Under the pieces are notes generated by a model that ran no database searches, was not told where the DNA came from, and worked only from the letters and a program-made list of their open reading frames with translations. 31,920 nt of DNA from CAYSRC01 sp964433495. GTDB taxonomy: Bacteria > Bacillota > Clostridia > Oscillospirales > Ruminococcaceae. The DNA lies in contig CAYSRC010000027.1 in the NCBI GenBank assembly GCA_964433495.1, positions 1-31,920 of the forward strand. The letters are read 5' to 3'. Positions 15,473 through 23,768 of this stretch are shown in pieces (the first letter of the stretch is position 1; each line of letters starts with the position of its first letter). The translations under genes and the position numbers were made by a program.

Positions 15473-15502
15473 TTGCGGGGACGGGGCGCTATGCAGTATA
15501 AT
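15473..15502 (+). promoter_or_regulatory. Probable promoter of the LURP-one gene
   Basis: TTGCGG (15473-15478), an 18-nt spacer and a perfect TATAAT (15497-15502), about 115 nt before the ATG. It is back to back with the ileS promoter, with the -10 boxes about 70 nt apart. Confidence 0.55.
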
Positions 15503-15617
15503 TTTGTTGTGCACGGCGCTTGTCCGCCGCGCATCCCGTTCAAAACCGTTTTAACGAACCGCAAAGGAGCCGTCCGCCTTGAACGCGTGAGCTCCGGCCG
15601 ACAGGGGGATACAAGGC

Positions 15618-16088
15618 ATGAGGATGTTGTTCAGGCAGCGCTTCTTTTCGTGGTTTGACAGCTACGATATCTACGGAGAAAACGGCGAAAGCCTGTTCAC
15701 CGTCAAGGGTCAGCTGTCCTGGGGCCACCGCCTCAACATATACGACGCGGCGGGCGTGCCCGTCGGCTCGGTCCGCGAGCGGGTTTTGACGCTTCTGCCG
15801 CAGTTTGAGCTGTACGCCGGCGAGCGCTGTGTCGGCTGTATAAAGCGCGAATTTTCGCTCTTCACCCCGCGATACGACGTCGACTGCATGGGATGGCGGG
15901 TCGAGGGCAACTTTTTGGAGTGGGACTACACCGTCCTCGACGACCGCGGCGGCTGCGCGGCGACGGTGTCAAAGCAGCTGTTCAACCTCACCGACACCTA
16001 TGTCATCGACGTCGCGCGCCCCGAGGACGCCCTGCCCATGCTGATGCTCGTCCTCGCGATCGACGCCGAAAAGTGCTCGCGGGGCTGA
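15618..16088 (+). CDS. LURP-one-related (YxjI/DUF567) family protein
   Basis: A 156-residue protein resembling the LURP-one/YxjI family, a beta-barrel fold around a buried helix related to the Tubby C-terminal domain and phospholipid scramblases. Seen: an N-terminal RQRFFSWFDSYDIYGENGES segment followed by a series of short strands (LFTVKGQLSWGHRLNIYDA, GSVRERVLTLLPQFELY, WRVEGNFLEWDYTVLD) and a C-terminal hydrophobic helix (LPMLMLVLAIDAEKC). There is no signal peptide. The family's biochemical role is not established in bacteria. AGGGGG lies about 10 nt before the ATG at 15618; an ATG two codons later is also possible. It faces away from ileS and is followed, after 222 nt of unremarkable sequence, by the VOC gene. 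Confidence 0.8.
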   Translation: MRMLFRQRFFSWFDSYDIYGENGESLFTVKGQLSWGHRLNIYDAAGVPVGSVRERVLTLLPQFELYAGERCVGCIKREFSLFTPRYDVDCMGWRVEGNFLEWDYTVLDDRGGCAATVSKQLFNLTDTYVIDVARPEDALPMLMLVLAIDAEKCSRG

Positions 16089-16310
16089 AAAACGGGGCGG
16101 CCCCCGGCGGGTCTGCGGGCGCGCAGGCAGCCGTATGCGCGGCGGGTCCTCTTCCCCCGCTTAAAAGACGCCGCTCAGGGCCGCACAGGCCGCACTCTTA
16201 GCCAAAAGCGCCCCGCACCCCGCGCGGATAAACGCATAAAGCAGCCCTGTGCACGGGAGTGTACCCCGCGCGCTGCGGCCGAAAACGCAAACCAAACGGA
16301 GGATCTTTCA

Positions 16311-16679
16311 ATGAACTTCAGATTTGCCCACAACAACCTCAACGTGCTGGATCTCGAGCGCTCGCTCGCGTTTTACAAAAAAGCGCTCGGGCTCATCGAA
16401 ATGCGCCGCAAGGAGGCGGCGGACGGCAGCTTTACCATCGTGTTTCTCGGGGACGGCGCGACGGCGCACAGTCTCGAGCTGACATGGCTGCGCGACCGAC
16501 ACGAGCCCTACGACCTCGGCGACAACGAAATCCATCTCGCGTTCAAGGTCGACGACTTTGACGGCGCGCACCGGCTCCACGGCGAGATGGGCTGCATCTG
16601 CTTTGAAAACAAAGCCATGGGCATCTATTTCATCGAGGACCCGGACGGCTACTGGATCGAGATCATCCCGGAGAGATAG
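16311..16679 (+). CDS. VOC/glyoxalase I-like metalloprotein
   Basis: A 122-residue member of the vicinal oxygen chelate superfamily, close in size and pattern to bacterial lactoylglutathione lyase (GloA). Two beta-alpha-beta-beta-beta repeats are visible. The expected metal ligands are in place: His7 (FAHNNLNV), Glu56 (HSLELTW), His75 (EIHLAFKV) and Glu117 (YWIEIIPE). The IYFIEDPDGYWIEII ending is typical. GGAGG lies 7-8 nt before the ATG. Methylglyoxal or another aldehyde adduct is a plausible substrate, but VOC proteins vary widely, and Clostridia often lack glutathione, so I do not assign gloA. It is followed directly by repeat block R4. Confidence 0.88.
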   Translation: MNFRFAHNNLNVLDLERSLAFYKKALGLIEMRRKEAADGSFTIVFLGDGATAHSLELTWLRDRHEPYDLGDNEIHLAFKVDDFDGAHRLHGEMGCICFENKAMGIYFIEDPDGYWIEIIPER

Positions 16680-16990
16680 CTGAGACCGCCCGCAGCGCGG
16701 GCCGAGGGATTGTTCCGTTGACCTCAATGCGGAAGGCTTCGGGCTGCGGTCCTTAAAGGCTCCCTTACCGCTCGTCGTTCTATTTACGCGCCGTAAGGGG
16801 GAGCTTAAGCTTACAGCAAGTTTTAAAGCTCACACACAACCTTTTGGGGTGCGCGCCCTTGCGGCTCCCTTACCGAACGCAAGCGGTGCGCCGTCCGGCC
16901 TTTTTGCCGTGCGCGGCGGCTCTTTTGGTGTGGGCCGGCACCGAGGCCCGACGCTCGCGCACTCGGCGCTTGAATCCCCTCCCGAGGCGG
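16680..16990. repeat. Intergenic repeat block R4
   Basis: Non-coding, between the convergent VOC and methyltransferase genes. It starts right at the VOC stop with a module-A-like end (GGCCGAGGGATTGTTCCG at about 16700), then GGCTCCCTTACCG (about 16758-16771), then module C (about 16812-16880): CAGCAAGTTTTAAAGCTCAC, then GGGTGCGCGCCCTTGCGGCT and CCCTTACCGAACGC. Module C matches 11485-11535 and the tail matches 6723-6745 and the reverse of about 28234-28262. Nothing gene-like is visible in the rest up to the terminator at 17025. Confidence 0.65.
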
Positions 16991-17024
16991 CCCACGATAA
17001 ACGGCGTCCCGGCCCGTCAACAGC

Positions 17025-17056
17025 AAAAAAGCAGCGGCCTCACAGCTGCTGCTTTT
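17025..17056 (-). terminator. Terminator of the methyltransferase gene (bidirectional in form)
   Basis: A 10-bp stem, AAAAAGCAGC with GCTGCTTTTT, and a loop of about 12 nt. The T-run follows the stem on both strands. It lies about 100 nt after the stop of the minus-strand methyltransferase and could also stop read-through from the VOC gene. Confidence 0.65.
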
Positions 17057-17152
17057 TCTGTTCGTTCCTCTCCCCGCCCTCGCGCTTTTTTGCTCGGGTC
17101 TTCTTCTGCGGGGAGGCCTGCGGCGCTGCCCCTCCTGCTCGGCGAGCGGCGC

Positions 17153-17905
17153 TCAGCGCGGCTTTACCGCCCGTGTCGCAACAAAACAGGGGATGTTGAG
17201 GCTGTGCAGCCTGCCCTCGCCGTTCGTGTCCTCGTACAAATCGCACAGACGGAAGCCCGCCCTCAGCTGCCCGCCTATCTGCTCTTCAAGCGTGTGCGAA
17301 AACTGTATCCCGTCGTTCAGGCGGCGGCACTGTCTGAGCTGCTCTTCATTTTTAAGCGGGTTAAAGGGCAGCGAATTCACCACCTTGGTTTCATCGTCGT
17401 CGAACAGATAGTTTATGCCGTTGTCCATGCCCGCGAGCAGCGCCCCCGCGGGCCTCAGCACCCGAAAGCACTCGCGCCATATGGGCTCGACACGTTCGAC
17501 ATAGCAGTTTGAAACGGGGTGAAAGACAAGGTCGAAGCTCTCGTCCTCAAACGGCAGCCTCTCGGTCATGTCGCCCCTGACGATGTCGATGGCGTACCCC
17601 TCTCGCTCGGCGACGGCGCGCTCGCTTTCAAGCTGCGCTTTGGAATAGTCGAGCACGGTGCACACGGCGCCGAGCGCCGCGAAGATCGGCATCTGCTGCC
17701 CGCCGCCGCTCGCAAGGCCCAATATCCGTTTGCCCTTGAGCTCGCCGAACCACTCGTGCGGCACAAATCTTGCGGGCGTCAGCTTGACGTCCCACACGCC
17801 TCCGAGAGCCGCGCTGTATTCGGACGAACCGACGGGACGCCCCCACTCCCGGCCGTCGCGGACCCAGCCGTCGACGACGTCCGCGTTTATATCCTGATAT
17901 CTCAT
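17153..17905 (-). CDS. Class I SAM-dependent methyltransferase
   Basis: A 250-residue Methyltransf_11-type protein, probably cytoplasmic. Motif I is ILGLASGGGQQ (61-71), motif II the VLDYSKAQLE acidic turn (84-93), then GDMTERLPFEDESFDLVFHP (111-130) for motifs III/IV, and FRVLRPAGALLAGMDNG after it. The WDVKLTP and YVERVEPIWRECFRVL segments are typical of uncharacterised Firmicute methyltransferases. The substrate is unknown. AAGGAGAC precedes the ATG. It lies 82 nt downstream of the ABC exporter pair on the same strand, so it may belong to that transcription unit, but the gap leaves room for a separate promoter. Confidence 0.87.
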   Translation of the reverse strand: MRYQDINADVVDGWVRDGREWGRPVGSSEYSAALGGVWDVKLTPARFVPHEWFGELKGKRILGLASGGGQQMPIFAALGAVCTVLDYSKAQLESERAVAEREGYAIDIVRGDMTERLPFEDESFDLVFHPVSNCYVERVEPIWRECFRVLRPAGALLAGMDNGINYLFDDDETKVVNSLPFNPLKNEEQLRQCRRLNDGIQFSHTLEEQIGGQLRAGFRLCDLYEDTNGEGRLHSLNIPCFVATRAVKPR

Positions 17906-17987
17906 CGCCGAAGTCTCCTTTTTTTCGCAAAAGGCGCCGATTTTCGCGCTCTCGGCCGCCGTCCCTTCGGACGGCAGGGCCCGCCCC

Positions 17988-19760
17988 TCAGCTCGGCGCG
18001 AACTGGCTGTTGTACAGCTCGCAGTAAAAGCCGCCCTGCGCCATCAGCTCCTCGTGCGAACCCTTTTCCACGATGTCCCCGTCCCGCATGACGAGGATGA
18101 TGTCGGCGTCCTTGATCGTCGAGAGCCTGTGCGCGACGACAAAGCTCGTCCTGCCCTGCATCATCTCGGCAAACGCCTGCTGCACGCGGCGCTCGGTCAC
18201 CGTGTCGATGGAGGAGGTCGCCTCGTCCAAAATCAGCATGGGCGGCAGGCACAGCATCACCCGCGCGATACACAGCAGCTGCTTTTGCCCGTGCGAGAGG
18301 CTGTCCTCGCTGACGGGTGTGTCATAGCCCTCTGCCATGCGCGAGATAAACCCGTCGGCGTGCGCGCGGCGGGCGGCGGCCCGCACCTCCTCGTCGGTCG
18401 CGTCGGGGCGGCCGTAACGGATGTTGTCCCGCACGGTGCCCGCGCGCAGCCATGTGTCCTGAAGGACCATGCCGTAGTTTTGCCGCAGACTGTGCCGGGT
18501 GATGTCCCGTATATCCCGTCCGTCAACCGAGATCGACCCCGCGTCGACGTCGTAAAACCGCATCAGCAGGTTGATGAGGGTGGTCTTGCCGCAGCCGGTC
18601 GGGCCGACCACGGCAACCCGCTGCCCCGGCCTGACCTCGAGGTTGAGGCCCTTGATGAGCGGACGCTCGGGCAGATAGGCAAAGTGCACGTCCTTTATCT
18701 CGACGCTGCCCCCGGCCTCGCCGAGCTCCGCCGCCGACGGGTCGTCGGGCTCTTCGCACGGGGTCTTCATGAGGCCGAACACCCTCGATGCCGACGCCGC
18801 GGCGTTTTGAAGCTCGGTCACGACGCCCGATATCTCGTTGAACGGCTTTGCATACTGGTTGGCATAGCTCAAAAAGCTCGTCAGCCTGCCCACCGTCAGC
18901 AGCCCCGCCACCGCCGAGAGCGAGCCCGCCGTCGCCACCACCGCGTACACAAGCCCGTTGACAAAGCGCGAGGACGGGTTGGTCAGCGACGAAAAGAAGG
19001 TCGCCTTAAAGCTGTGATCCTTGAGCTCGCGGTTTATGTCGTCAAACCTGTCCGACGCCTCGTCCTCATAGCCGAACGCCTTGACGACGCGGATGCCTGT
19101 CAGCATCTCCTCGGTGAGGCCGGTGAGCCGCCCGCGTGTCTCCGACTGCTTTTGAAACATCGAATAGGTCCTCTTCGTCACAAATGAGGCGGTGAAGAGG
19201 GACACCGGCGTCAGCAGCACGACGACGAGGGTGATGACGGGGTTGATTGTCAGCATAAAGCCGAGCGTGCCGACCACCGTCAGCACCCCCGTGAACAGCT
19301 GGGTAAAGCCCATGAGCAGCCCCTCGGAAAACTGGTCGACGTCGGCCACCATGCGGCTGATGATGTCGCCCGACGGGTGGGTGTCGAGGTAGGAGAGGGG
19401 CAGCTTCATCAGCCGCCCGAACGTCCTCACCCGCACGTCCCGCACGACGCTGTAGGTTATCCTGTTGTTGAGGCAGCTCATCACCCACTGCGCGGCGGCC
19501 GTCACCGCGACCGACAGCACAATCGTCGCGGCGATGCGCGCGATCGCGTCAAAATCGACCTGCCCCGCGCCGACAATAACATCCACGGCCCGACCCGTGA
19601 GAATGGGGATGTAGAGGGTCAGCGCCACGCTCACCGCCGCGAGCGCGAGGGTGAGCGCCACCTTAAAGCCGTGCGGCTTGATAAACCGCAGGATGTCGCG
19701 CACCGTCTCCCTGTCGACGGAAGTGCGTTTTTCGGCAGCTTGCTTTTTATCCCCTTTCAT
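17988..19760 (-). CDS. ABC exporter half-transporter, canonical catalytic half
   Basis: A 590-residue membrane protein with six transmembrane segments (about 30-325, exporter type I) fused to an ATPase domain. Walker A GPTGCGKT (386-393), Q-loop in GMVLQDTWL, signature LSHGQ (488-492), Walker B LILDE with catalytic Glu513, and switch His544. The signature departs from LSGGQ. Its partner upstream has a normal signature but Asp in place of the catalytic Glu. In a heterodimer the two defects fall in the same ATP site, as in TM287/288 and BmrCD. This is the TM288/BmrD-like half. The ATG at 19760 overlaps the end of the partner gene by 14 nt and has GGAGGTGGAG upstream. Likely a multidrug or lipid exporter; the substrate is not readable. 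Confidence 0.93.
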   Translation of the reverse strand: MKGDKKQAAEKRTSVDRETVRDILRFIKPHGFKVALTLALAAVSVALTLYIPILTGRAVDVIVGAGQVDFDAIARIAATIVLSVAVTAAAQWVMSCLNNRITYSVVRDVRVRTFGRLMKLPLSYLDTHPSGDIISRMVADVDQFSEGLLMGFTQLFTGVLTVVGTLGFMLTINPVITLVVVLLTPVSLFTASFVTKRTYSMFQKQSETRGRLTGLTEEMLTGIRVVKAFGYEDEASDRFDDINRELKDHSFKATFFSSLTNPSSRFVNGLVYAVVATAGSLSAVAGLLTVGRLTSFLSYANQYAKPFNEISGVVTELQNAAASASRVFGLMKTPCEEPDDPSAAELGEAGGSVEIKDVHFAYLPERPLIKGLNLEVRPGQRVAVVGPTGCGKTTLINLLMRFYDVDAGSISVDGRDIRDITRHSLRQNYGMVLQDTWLRAGTVRDNIRYGRPDATDEEVRAAARRAHADGFISRMAEGYDTPVSEDSLSHGQKQLLCIARVMLCLPPMLILDEATSSIDTVTERRVQQAFAEMMQGRTSFVVAHRLSTIKDADIILVMRDGDIVEKGSHEELMAQGGFYCELYNSQFAPS

Positions 19761-21489
19761 CGCGCTCCACCTCCTGCTCCGTCATCTGGCTTCGGCACAG
19801 CTCACGGTATTCGGGACACCGCTTCAAAAGCTCCCGGTGGGTGCCGATTCCCGCAGGCCTGCCCTCGTCGAGCACCACTATCCTGTCGGCGTCCCGTATC
19901 GCCGACACCCGCTGGGACACGATAAACACCGTAAGACCCGCCGTGTCCCGCTTGATCGCCCTGCGAAGGCGCGCATCGGTGGCGTAGTCGAGCGCCGAGG
20001 CGCTGTCGTCCAAAATGAGGATGCGGGGCCCCTTCGCGAGCGCCCGCGCGACGGTGAGCCGCTGCCGCTGCCCGCCCGAGAGGTTGCGCCCGCCGGGCTC
20101 TATCTCGAGCTCGAGCCCCTCGCCCTTTGCTTTTACAAAGTCGTCCGCCTGCGCCGTCGCAAGCGCCGCCCACAGCTGCCCGTCGGCGGTGTCGCACCCG
20201 AGCCGCAGGTTGTCCCGCAGCGTGCCCGAAAACAGCGCCGCGCGCTGCGGCACGACCCCCACAAGCGCCCTGAGGCGCGCGACGTCCCAGCGCTTCACAT
20301 CCGCGCCGCCGACGAGCACGCTGCCCTCGCTCGCGTCGTAAAAGCGGGGGATGAGGTTGACAAGGGTCGTCTTGCCCGAGCCCGTGCCCCCGATTATGCC
20401 GACCGTCTCACCCACGGCCACCGAGAGGGACACGCCGCGAACCGATGTCTTACCCGAGCCGCCGTACGCAAAGCCCGCGCCCTTAAACTCGACCGCGGGC
20501 GCGCCCTGCGCCATCTCGGTGACGGCGTCGGGGCCCGTCGACACCGAGGGCTTAAGCTTAAACACCGCGTCCACCCTGTGCATGCTCGCGGCCGAGCGCG
20601 AGATGAGGATGACGAGGTTCGCGAACTTGACGAGCTCCACGAGGATCTGCGACATATAGTTGAGCAGCGCGATGACGTCGCCCGTCGTTATCCTGCCCGT
20701 GTAAACCCCCGCCCCGCCCACTTTAAGCACCGCGACGACCGCAAGGTTGACCAGCACATAGGTCAGCGGGCCCAGCAGCGCCGATATCCTGCCGACCCCC
20801 GTCTGCGAGCGAAAGAGCAGGTCGTTGTCCCTTTTAAAGCCCCGCTCCTCGTCCGCCTCGCGGCCGAAGGCGCGCACGACGCGCACCCCCGAGAGGTTTT
20901 CGCGGGTCGCGAGGGTGACCCTGTCGAGGTTTTGCTGTACCTTTTTGTAGAGCGGCATGCTGACGAGCAGAATGACAAACACGACCGCGCACAGCACCGG
21001 CACCGCGGCGGCAAACACCCGCGCCGTCGTCGCGTCGACGGTGAAGGCCATCACGACAGCCCCCGCCACCACAAAGGGCGAGCGCAGCAGCAGCCGCAGC
21101 GCCATGTTGACGCCGCTCTGCACCCCGTTGATGTCGCTTGTCATGCGCGTTATCAGCGTCGCCTCGCCCGCGCCGTCGAACTCCGAGTAGGACAGCGACG
21201 CGATGTGCTTAAAGAGATCGCTTCGCATCGAGCTCGCACAGCCGATGGCGGCCTTGGCGGCAAAATACTGCGCCGTCACCGAGCTTGCAAACCCGACGAC
21301 GCCGAGCAGCACCAGCACCCCGCCCCGCCCGAGGATGTAGCCCGTGTCGCCGCTCGCGATGCCCACGTCCACCATGTCGGCGACGATGAGCGGGACGATG
21401 AGCTCGAACACCGCCTCGAGCATCTTAAAGAGCGGACCCAGAATGCTCTCGGTTTTATACCGTCCGAGGTACCCGAACAGCCGTTTCAT
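19747..21489 (-). CDS. ABC exporter half-transporter, degenerate half
   Basis: A 580-residue partner with a six-helix membrane domain (about 10-310) and an ATPase domain. Walker A GGTGSGKT (367-374), signature LSGGQ (470-474), Walker B LILDD, where Asp495 replaces the catalytic Glu, and Gln526 replaces the switch His (FIVSQRVS). This is the pattern of TM287/BmrC-like halves of heterodimeric exporters, where this protein's own ATP site binds but hardly hydrolyses ATP. GAAGGAGG sits upstream of the ATG at 21489. It is the first gene of the pair. A terminator separates it from the Cys-rich gene upstream, so a promoter must lie in the short 21490-21558 gap or within the preceding gene; I could not see one. 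Confidence 0.92.
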   Translation of the reverse strand: MKRLFGYLGRYKTESILGPLFKMLEAVFELIVPLIVADMVDVGIASGDTGYILGRGGVLVLLGVVGFASSVTAQYFAAKAAIGCASSMRSDLFKHIASLSYSEFDGAGEATLITRMTSDINGVQSGVNMALRLLLRSPFVVAGAVVMAFTVDATTARVFAAAVPVLCAVVFVILLVSMPLYKKVQQNLDRVTLATRENLSGVRVVRAFGREADEERGFKRDNDLLFRSQTGVGRISALLGPLTYVLVNLAVVAVLKVGGAGVYTGRITTGDVIALLNYMSQILVELVKFANLVILISRSAASMHRVDAVFKLKPSVSTGPDAVTEMAQGAPAVEFKGAGFAYGGSGKTSVRGVSLSVAVGETVGIIGGTGSGKTTLVNLIPRFYDASEGSVLVGGADVKRWDVARLRALVGVVPQRAALFSGTLRDNLRLGCDTADGQLWAALATAQADDFVKAKGEGLELEIEPGGRNLSGGQRQRLTVARALAKGPRILILDDSASALDYATDARLRRAIKRDTAGLTVFIVSQRVSAIRDADRIVVLDEGRPAGIGTHRELLKRCPEYRELCRSQMTEQEVERDERG

Positions 21490-21558
21490 CCGTCAATCCT
21501 CCTTCAAAAGGCGGCCCCTTTCGCCCTGCGCTCTGCCGCCGGCACCGGGGGCCGCCGC

Positions 21559-21579
21559 AAAATAAGCCCGCAAACGGGC
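21559..21579 (-). terminator. Short terminator after the Cys-rich gene
   Basis: On the minus strand a GCCCG-TTTG-CGGGC stem-loop is followed by TTATTTTG, only a few nt after the stop at 21582. The stem is 5 bp of pure G/C; weak but well placed. Confidence 0.5.
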
Positions 21580-21581
21580 CG

Positions 21582-21842
21582 TCAGCGCCGCCCGCCGAAG
21601 CGCCTTATCACCTCGGCCGACAGCTTCATTATCTCGTCGTAGTTTTCGGGATCATGCGGGAACAGGCAGCGCGAGCAGTCCTTGATTCCGCCGGGGTTGT
21701 CATAGCGCTTTGCGCCGGGACAGTCCTCCCCCAGCGCGTAGAGCGGGCAAAAGCAAAACAGACAGTTGAACTCGTCCGGCCTGTCGGTTTCATGACAGGG
21801 AAAATATTCGCACGACCTGTTGCAAAAAAACCTGCTGCTCAT
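21582..21842 (-). CDS. Cysteine-rich small domain protein
   Basis: An 86-residue protein with nine cysteines (7, 11, 16, 27, 30, 32, 41, 56, 59), arranged FFCNRSCEYFPCH, FNCLFCFCPLY and CPGAKRY, then DCSRCLFPH. This matches the cysteine-rich small domain family (I recall it as PF04071), thought to bind metal or an Fe-S cluster; the function is unknown. The spacing leaves no doubt that it is a real gene despite its size. A GGAAAGGAT sequence about 10 nt upstream may be the ribosome binding site. It lies between lepA and the ABC exporter on the same strand, with its own possible promoter and terminator. Confidence 0.85.
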   Translation of the reverse strand: MSSRFFCNRSCEYFPCHETDRPDEFNCLFCFCPLYALGEDCPGAKRYDNPGGIKDCSRCLFPHDPENYDEIMKLSAEVIRRFGGRR

Positions 21843-21881
21843 TTTATCCGGCGCATCCTTTCCGCGGCCCGTCCGCGCATA

Positions 21882-21892
21882 TATACAGTATA
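21882..21892 (-). promoter_or_regulatory. TATACTGTATA dyad upstream of the Cys-rich gene
   Basis: An 11-nt near-perfect palindrome (TATAC-T-GTATA on the minus strand), about 40 nt before the ATG. It contains a possible -10 (TATACT). TATAC-T-GTAT recurs upstream of the U32 gene, and TAC-T-GTA downstream of the ileS -10. It could be a promoter element, an operator, or coincidence. Confidence 0.25.
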
Positions 21893-21933
21893 CCCATTCG
21901 AAGTGAATACCCCGCCGCCCGTTCTGCGCGCAT

Positions 21934-21952
21934 CCGCGGGGCCGCCCCGCGG
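21934..21952 (-). terminator. GC-rich hairpin after lepA
   Basis: A perfect 8-bp stem CCGCGGGG/CCCCGCGG with a 3-nt loop, next to a 6-bp GCGCCT/AGGCGC stem at 21957-21971 that overlaps the lepA stop. There is no U-tract, so it may stabilise the mRNA end rather than terminate. Confidence 0.35.
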
Positions 21953-21968
21953 CGCGCCTCTGAGGCGC

Positions 21969-23768
21969 TTATTCGTCAAACTTGAGCACCGCGGTGAACG
22001 CCTCGCTCGGCACCTCGACCGAGCCGAGCTGCCGCATCTTCTTTTTGCCTTCTTTCTGCTTTTCGAGCAGCTTCTTTTTGCGGGTGATGTCGCCGCCGTA
22101 GCACTTGGCAAGCACGTCCTTGCGCAACGCCTTGACCGTCTCGCGCGCGATAATCTTGCCGCCGATCGCCGCCTGGATAGGCACCTCGAACAGCTGACGC
22201 GGGATGTGCTCCTTGAGCTTTTCGGCTATGCGCCTGCCGCGGGCGTACGCCTTGTCGGCGTGGACGATGAAGGACAGCGCGTCGACCGGCTCGCCGTTTA
22301 TCAAAAAGTCGAGCCGAACAAGCTTGCTCTCCTTAAAGCCCTTTATCTCGTAATCATAGCTCGCGTAGCCGCGGGTGCGGCTTTTGAGCGCGTCAAAAAA
22401 GTCGTACACCGTCTCGCCGAGCGGCAGCTCGTAGTGCATGTCCACCCTCGTGGGGTCGAGGTATTTCATGTCGACAAACGTCCCGCGCCTGTCCTGGCAC
22501 AGCTCCATGATCGAGCCGACAAACTCGCCGGGGGTGTAGATGTGCGCGTTGACAACGGGCTCCGCCGCGCTCGCAATCAGCGACGGATCGGGGTAGTCGG
22601 CGGGGTTGTCGATGTCGACCACCTCTCCGCTTGTCTTGGTGATGCGGTAGACGACCGAGGGCGCGGTGGTGACGAGGTCGAGGTCAAACTCGCGCTCAAG
22701 CCGCTCGATGACGATCTCGAGGTGCAGCAGGCCCAAAAAGCCGCAGCGGAAGCCGAAGCCGAGCGCGGCGGACGTCTCGGGCTCGAAGGAGAGCGCCGCG
22801 TCGTTGAGCTCTAACTTTTCGAGCGCGTCCTTCAGCGCCCCGTACTTTGCGCCGTCGGCGGGATAGATGCCGCAAAACACCATCGGCGCCGCCTTGCGGT
22901 AGCCGGGCAGCGGCTCGGCGGCGGGGTTGTCCGCGAGGGTGACGGTGTCCCCCACCGCCGTGTCGCGCACGTTCTTGATGCTTGCCGTGATATAGCCGAC
23001 CTCGCCCGCCGAGAGGACATCGCACGGCTCGAGGGAGGCGGGGCGCATGTGCCCCGTCTCGACCACCGTGAACTCGGCCCCCGTCTGCATCATGCGGATG
23101 GTGTCGCCCGCCCTGAGCGCGCCGTCCATCACCCGCACATAGGTGATGACCCCCCGATAGCTGTCGTACACGCTGTCAAAGATGAGCGCGCGAAGCGGGG
23201 CGGTCTCGTCCCCCGACGGCGCGGGAATGTCCCTTATCACCCGCTCGACCGCCTCCTCGATGTTGACGCCCGTCTTCGCGGAGATGCGCGGGGCGTCCTC
23301 GGCGGGGATGCCGATGACGTCCTCGATCTCGGCGGCGACCCTGTCGGGCTCGGCCGAGGGGAGGTCGATCTTGTTGAGCACCGGCACAATCTCGAGGTCA
23401 TGCTCGACCGCAAGGTAGGCGTTCGCGAGGGTCTGCGCCTCGACCCCCTGCGTCGCGTCGACGACCAAGATCGCGCCCTCGCACGCCGCGAGCGAGCGGG
23501 ACACCTCATAGCCGAAGTCGACGTGCCCCGGCGTGTCGATGAGGTTGAGCACATAGTCCTCGCCGTCGCGCGAGCGGTAGTTGAGGCTCACCGCCCGCGC
23601 CTTTATCGTGATGCCGCGCTCCTGCTCAAGCTCCATGTTGTCCAAAAACTGGCTCTGCATCACCCGCTTGTCGACGGCGCTCGTCAGCTCGAGGATCCGA
23701 TCTGCAAGCGTCGACTTGCCGTGGTCGATGTGGGCGATGATGCAAAAATTTCGGATGTTCTTCTTCAT
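21969..23768 (-). CDS. lepA: Elongation factor 4 (LepA), ribosome-associated GTPase
   Basis: A 599-residue translational GTPase, the normal LepA length, acting on the ribosome (back-translocation or initiation fidelity). G1 motif AHIDHGKST (12-20), the GITIKAR switch-I region, G3 DTPGHVDF, G4 NKID, then domains II and III, and the LepA-specific C-terminal domain ending in KKKMRQLGSVEVPSEAF. I use the ATG at 23768 (MKKNIRNFCIIAHIDHGKST), where the family begins, rather than 23801. The ribosome binding site is poor (GGCAGG about 10 nt upstream). In many Firmicutes lepA is next to hemN and hrcA-grpE-dnaKJ; here dnaKJ is about 5 kb away with a U32 gene and a MATE gene between, so the order is rearranged or expanded. 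Confidence 0.97.
   Translation of the reverse strand: MKKNIRNFCIIAHIDHGKSTLADRILELTSAVDKRVMQSQFLDNMELEQERGITIKARAVSLNYRSRDGEDYVLNLIDTPGHVDFGYEVSRSLAACEGAILVVDATQGVEAQTLANAYLAVEHDLEIVPVLNKIDLPSAEPDRVAAEIEDVIGIPAEDAPRISAKTGVNIEEAVERVIRDIPAPSGDETAPLRALIFDSVYDSYRGVITYVRVMDGALRAGDTIRMMQTGAEFTVVETGHMRPASLEPCDVLSAGEVGYITASIKNVRDTAVGDTVTLADNPAAEPLPGYRKAAPMVFCGIYPADGAKYGALKDALEKLELNDAALSFEPETSAALGFGFRCGFLGLLHLEIVIERLEREFDLDLVTTAPSVVYRITKTSGEVVDIDNPADYPDPSLIASAAEPVVNAHIYTPGEFVGSIMELCQDRRGTFVDMKYLDPTRVDMHYELPLGETVYDFFDALKSRTRGYASYDYEIKGFKESKLVRLDFLINGEPVDALSFIVHADKAYARGRRIAEKLKEHIPRQLFEVPIQAAIGGKIIARETVKALRKDVLAKCYGGDITRKKKLLEKQKEGKKKMRQLGSVEVPSEAFTAVLKFDE

Noticed and set aside
19747..21489. Asp for Glu at the Walker B end as a sequencing error or pseudogene sign
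   Set aside because: It fits the matching changes in the switch residue and in the partner's signature motif, the known pattern of heterodimeric exporters.
19651..21642. A 663-codon open frame antisense to the ABC exporter genes, and similar long antisense frames opposite ileS, lepA and the U32 gene
   Set aside because: They are rich in Arg, His and Ala, have no recognisable domains, and follow from strong G/C bias at third codon positions of the real genes.
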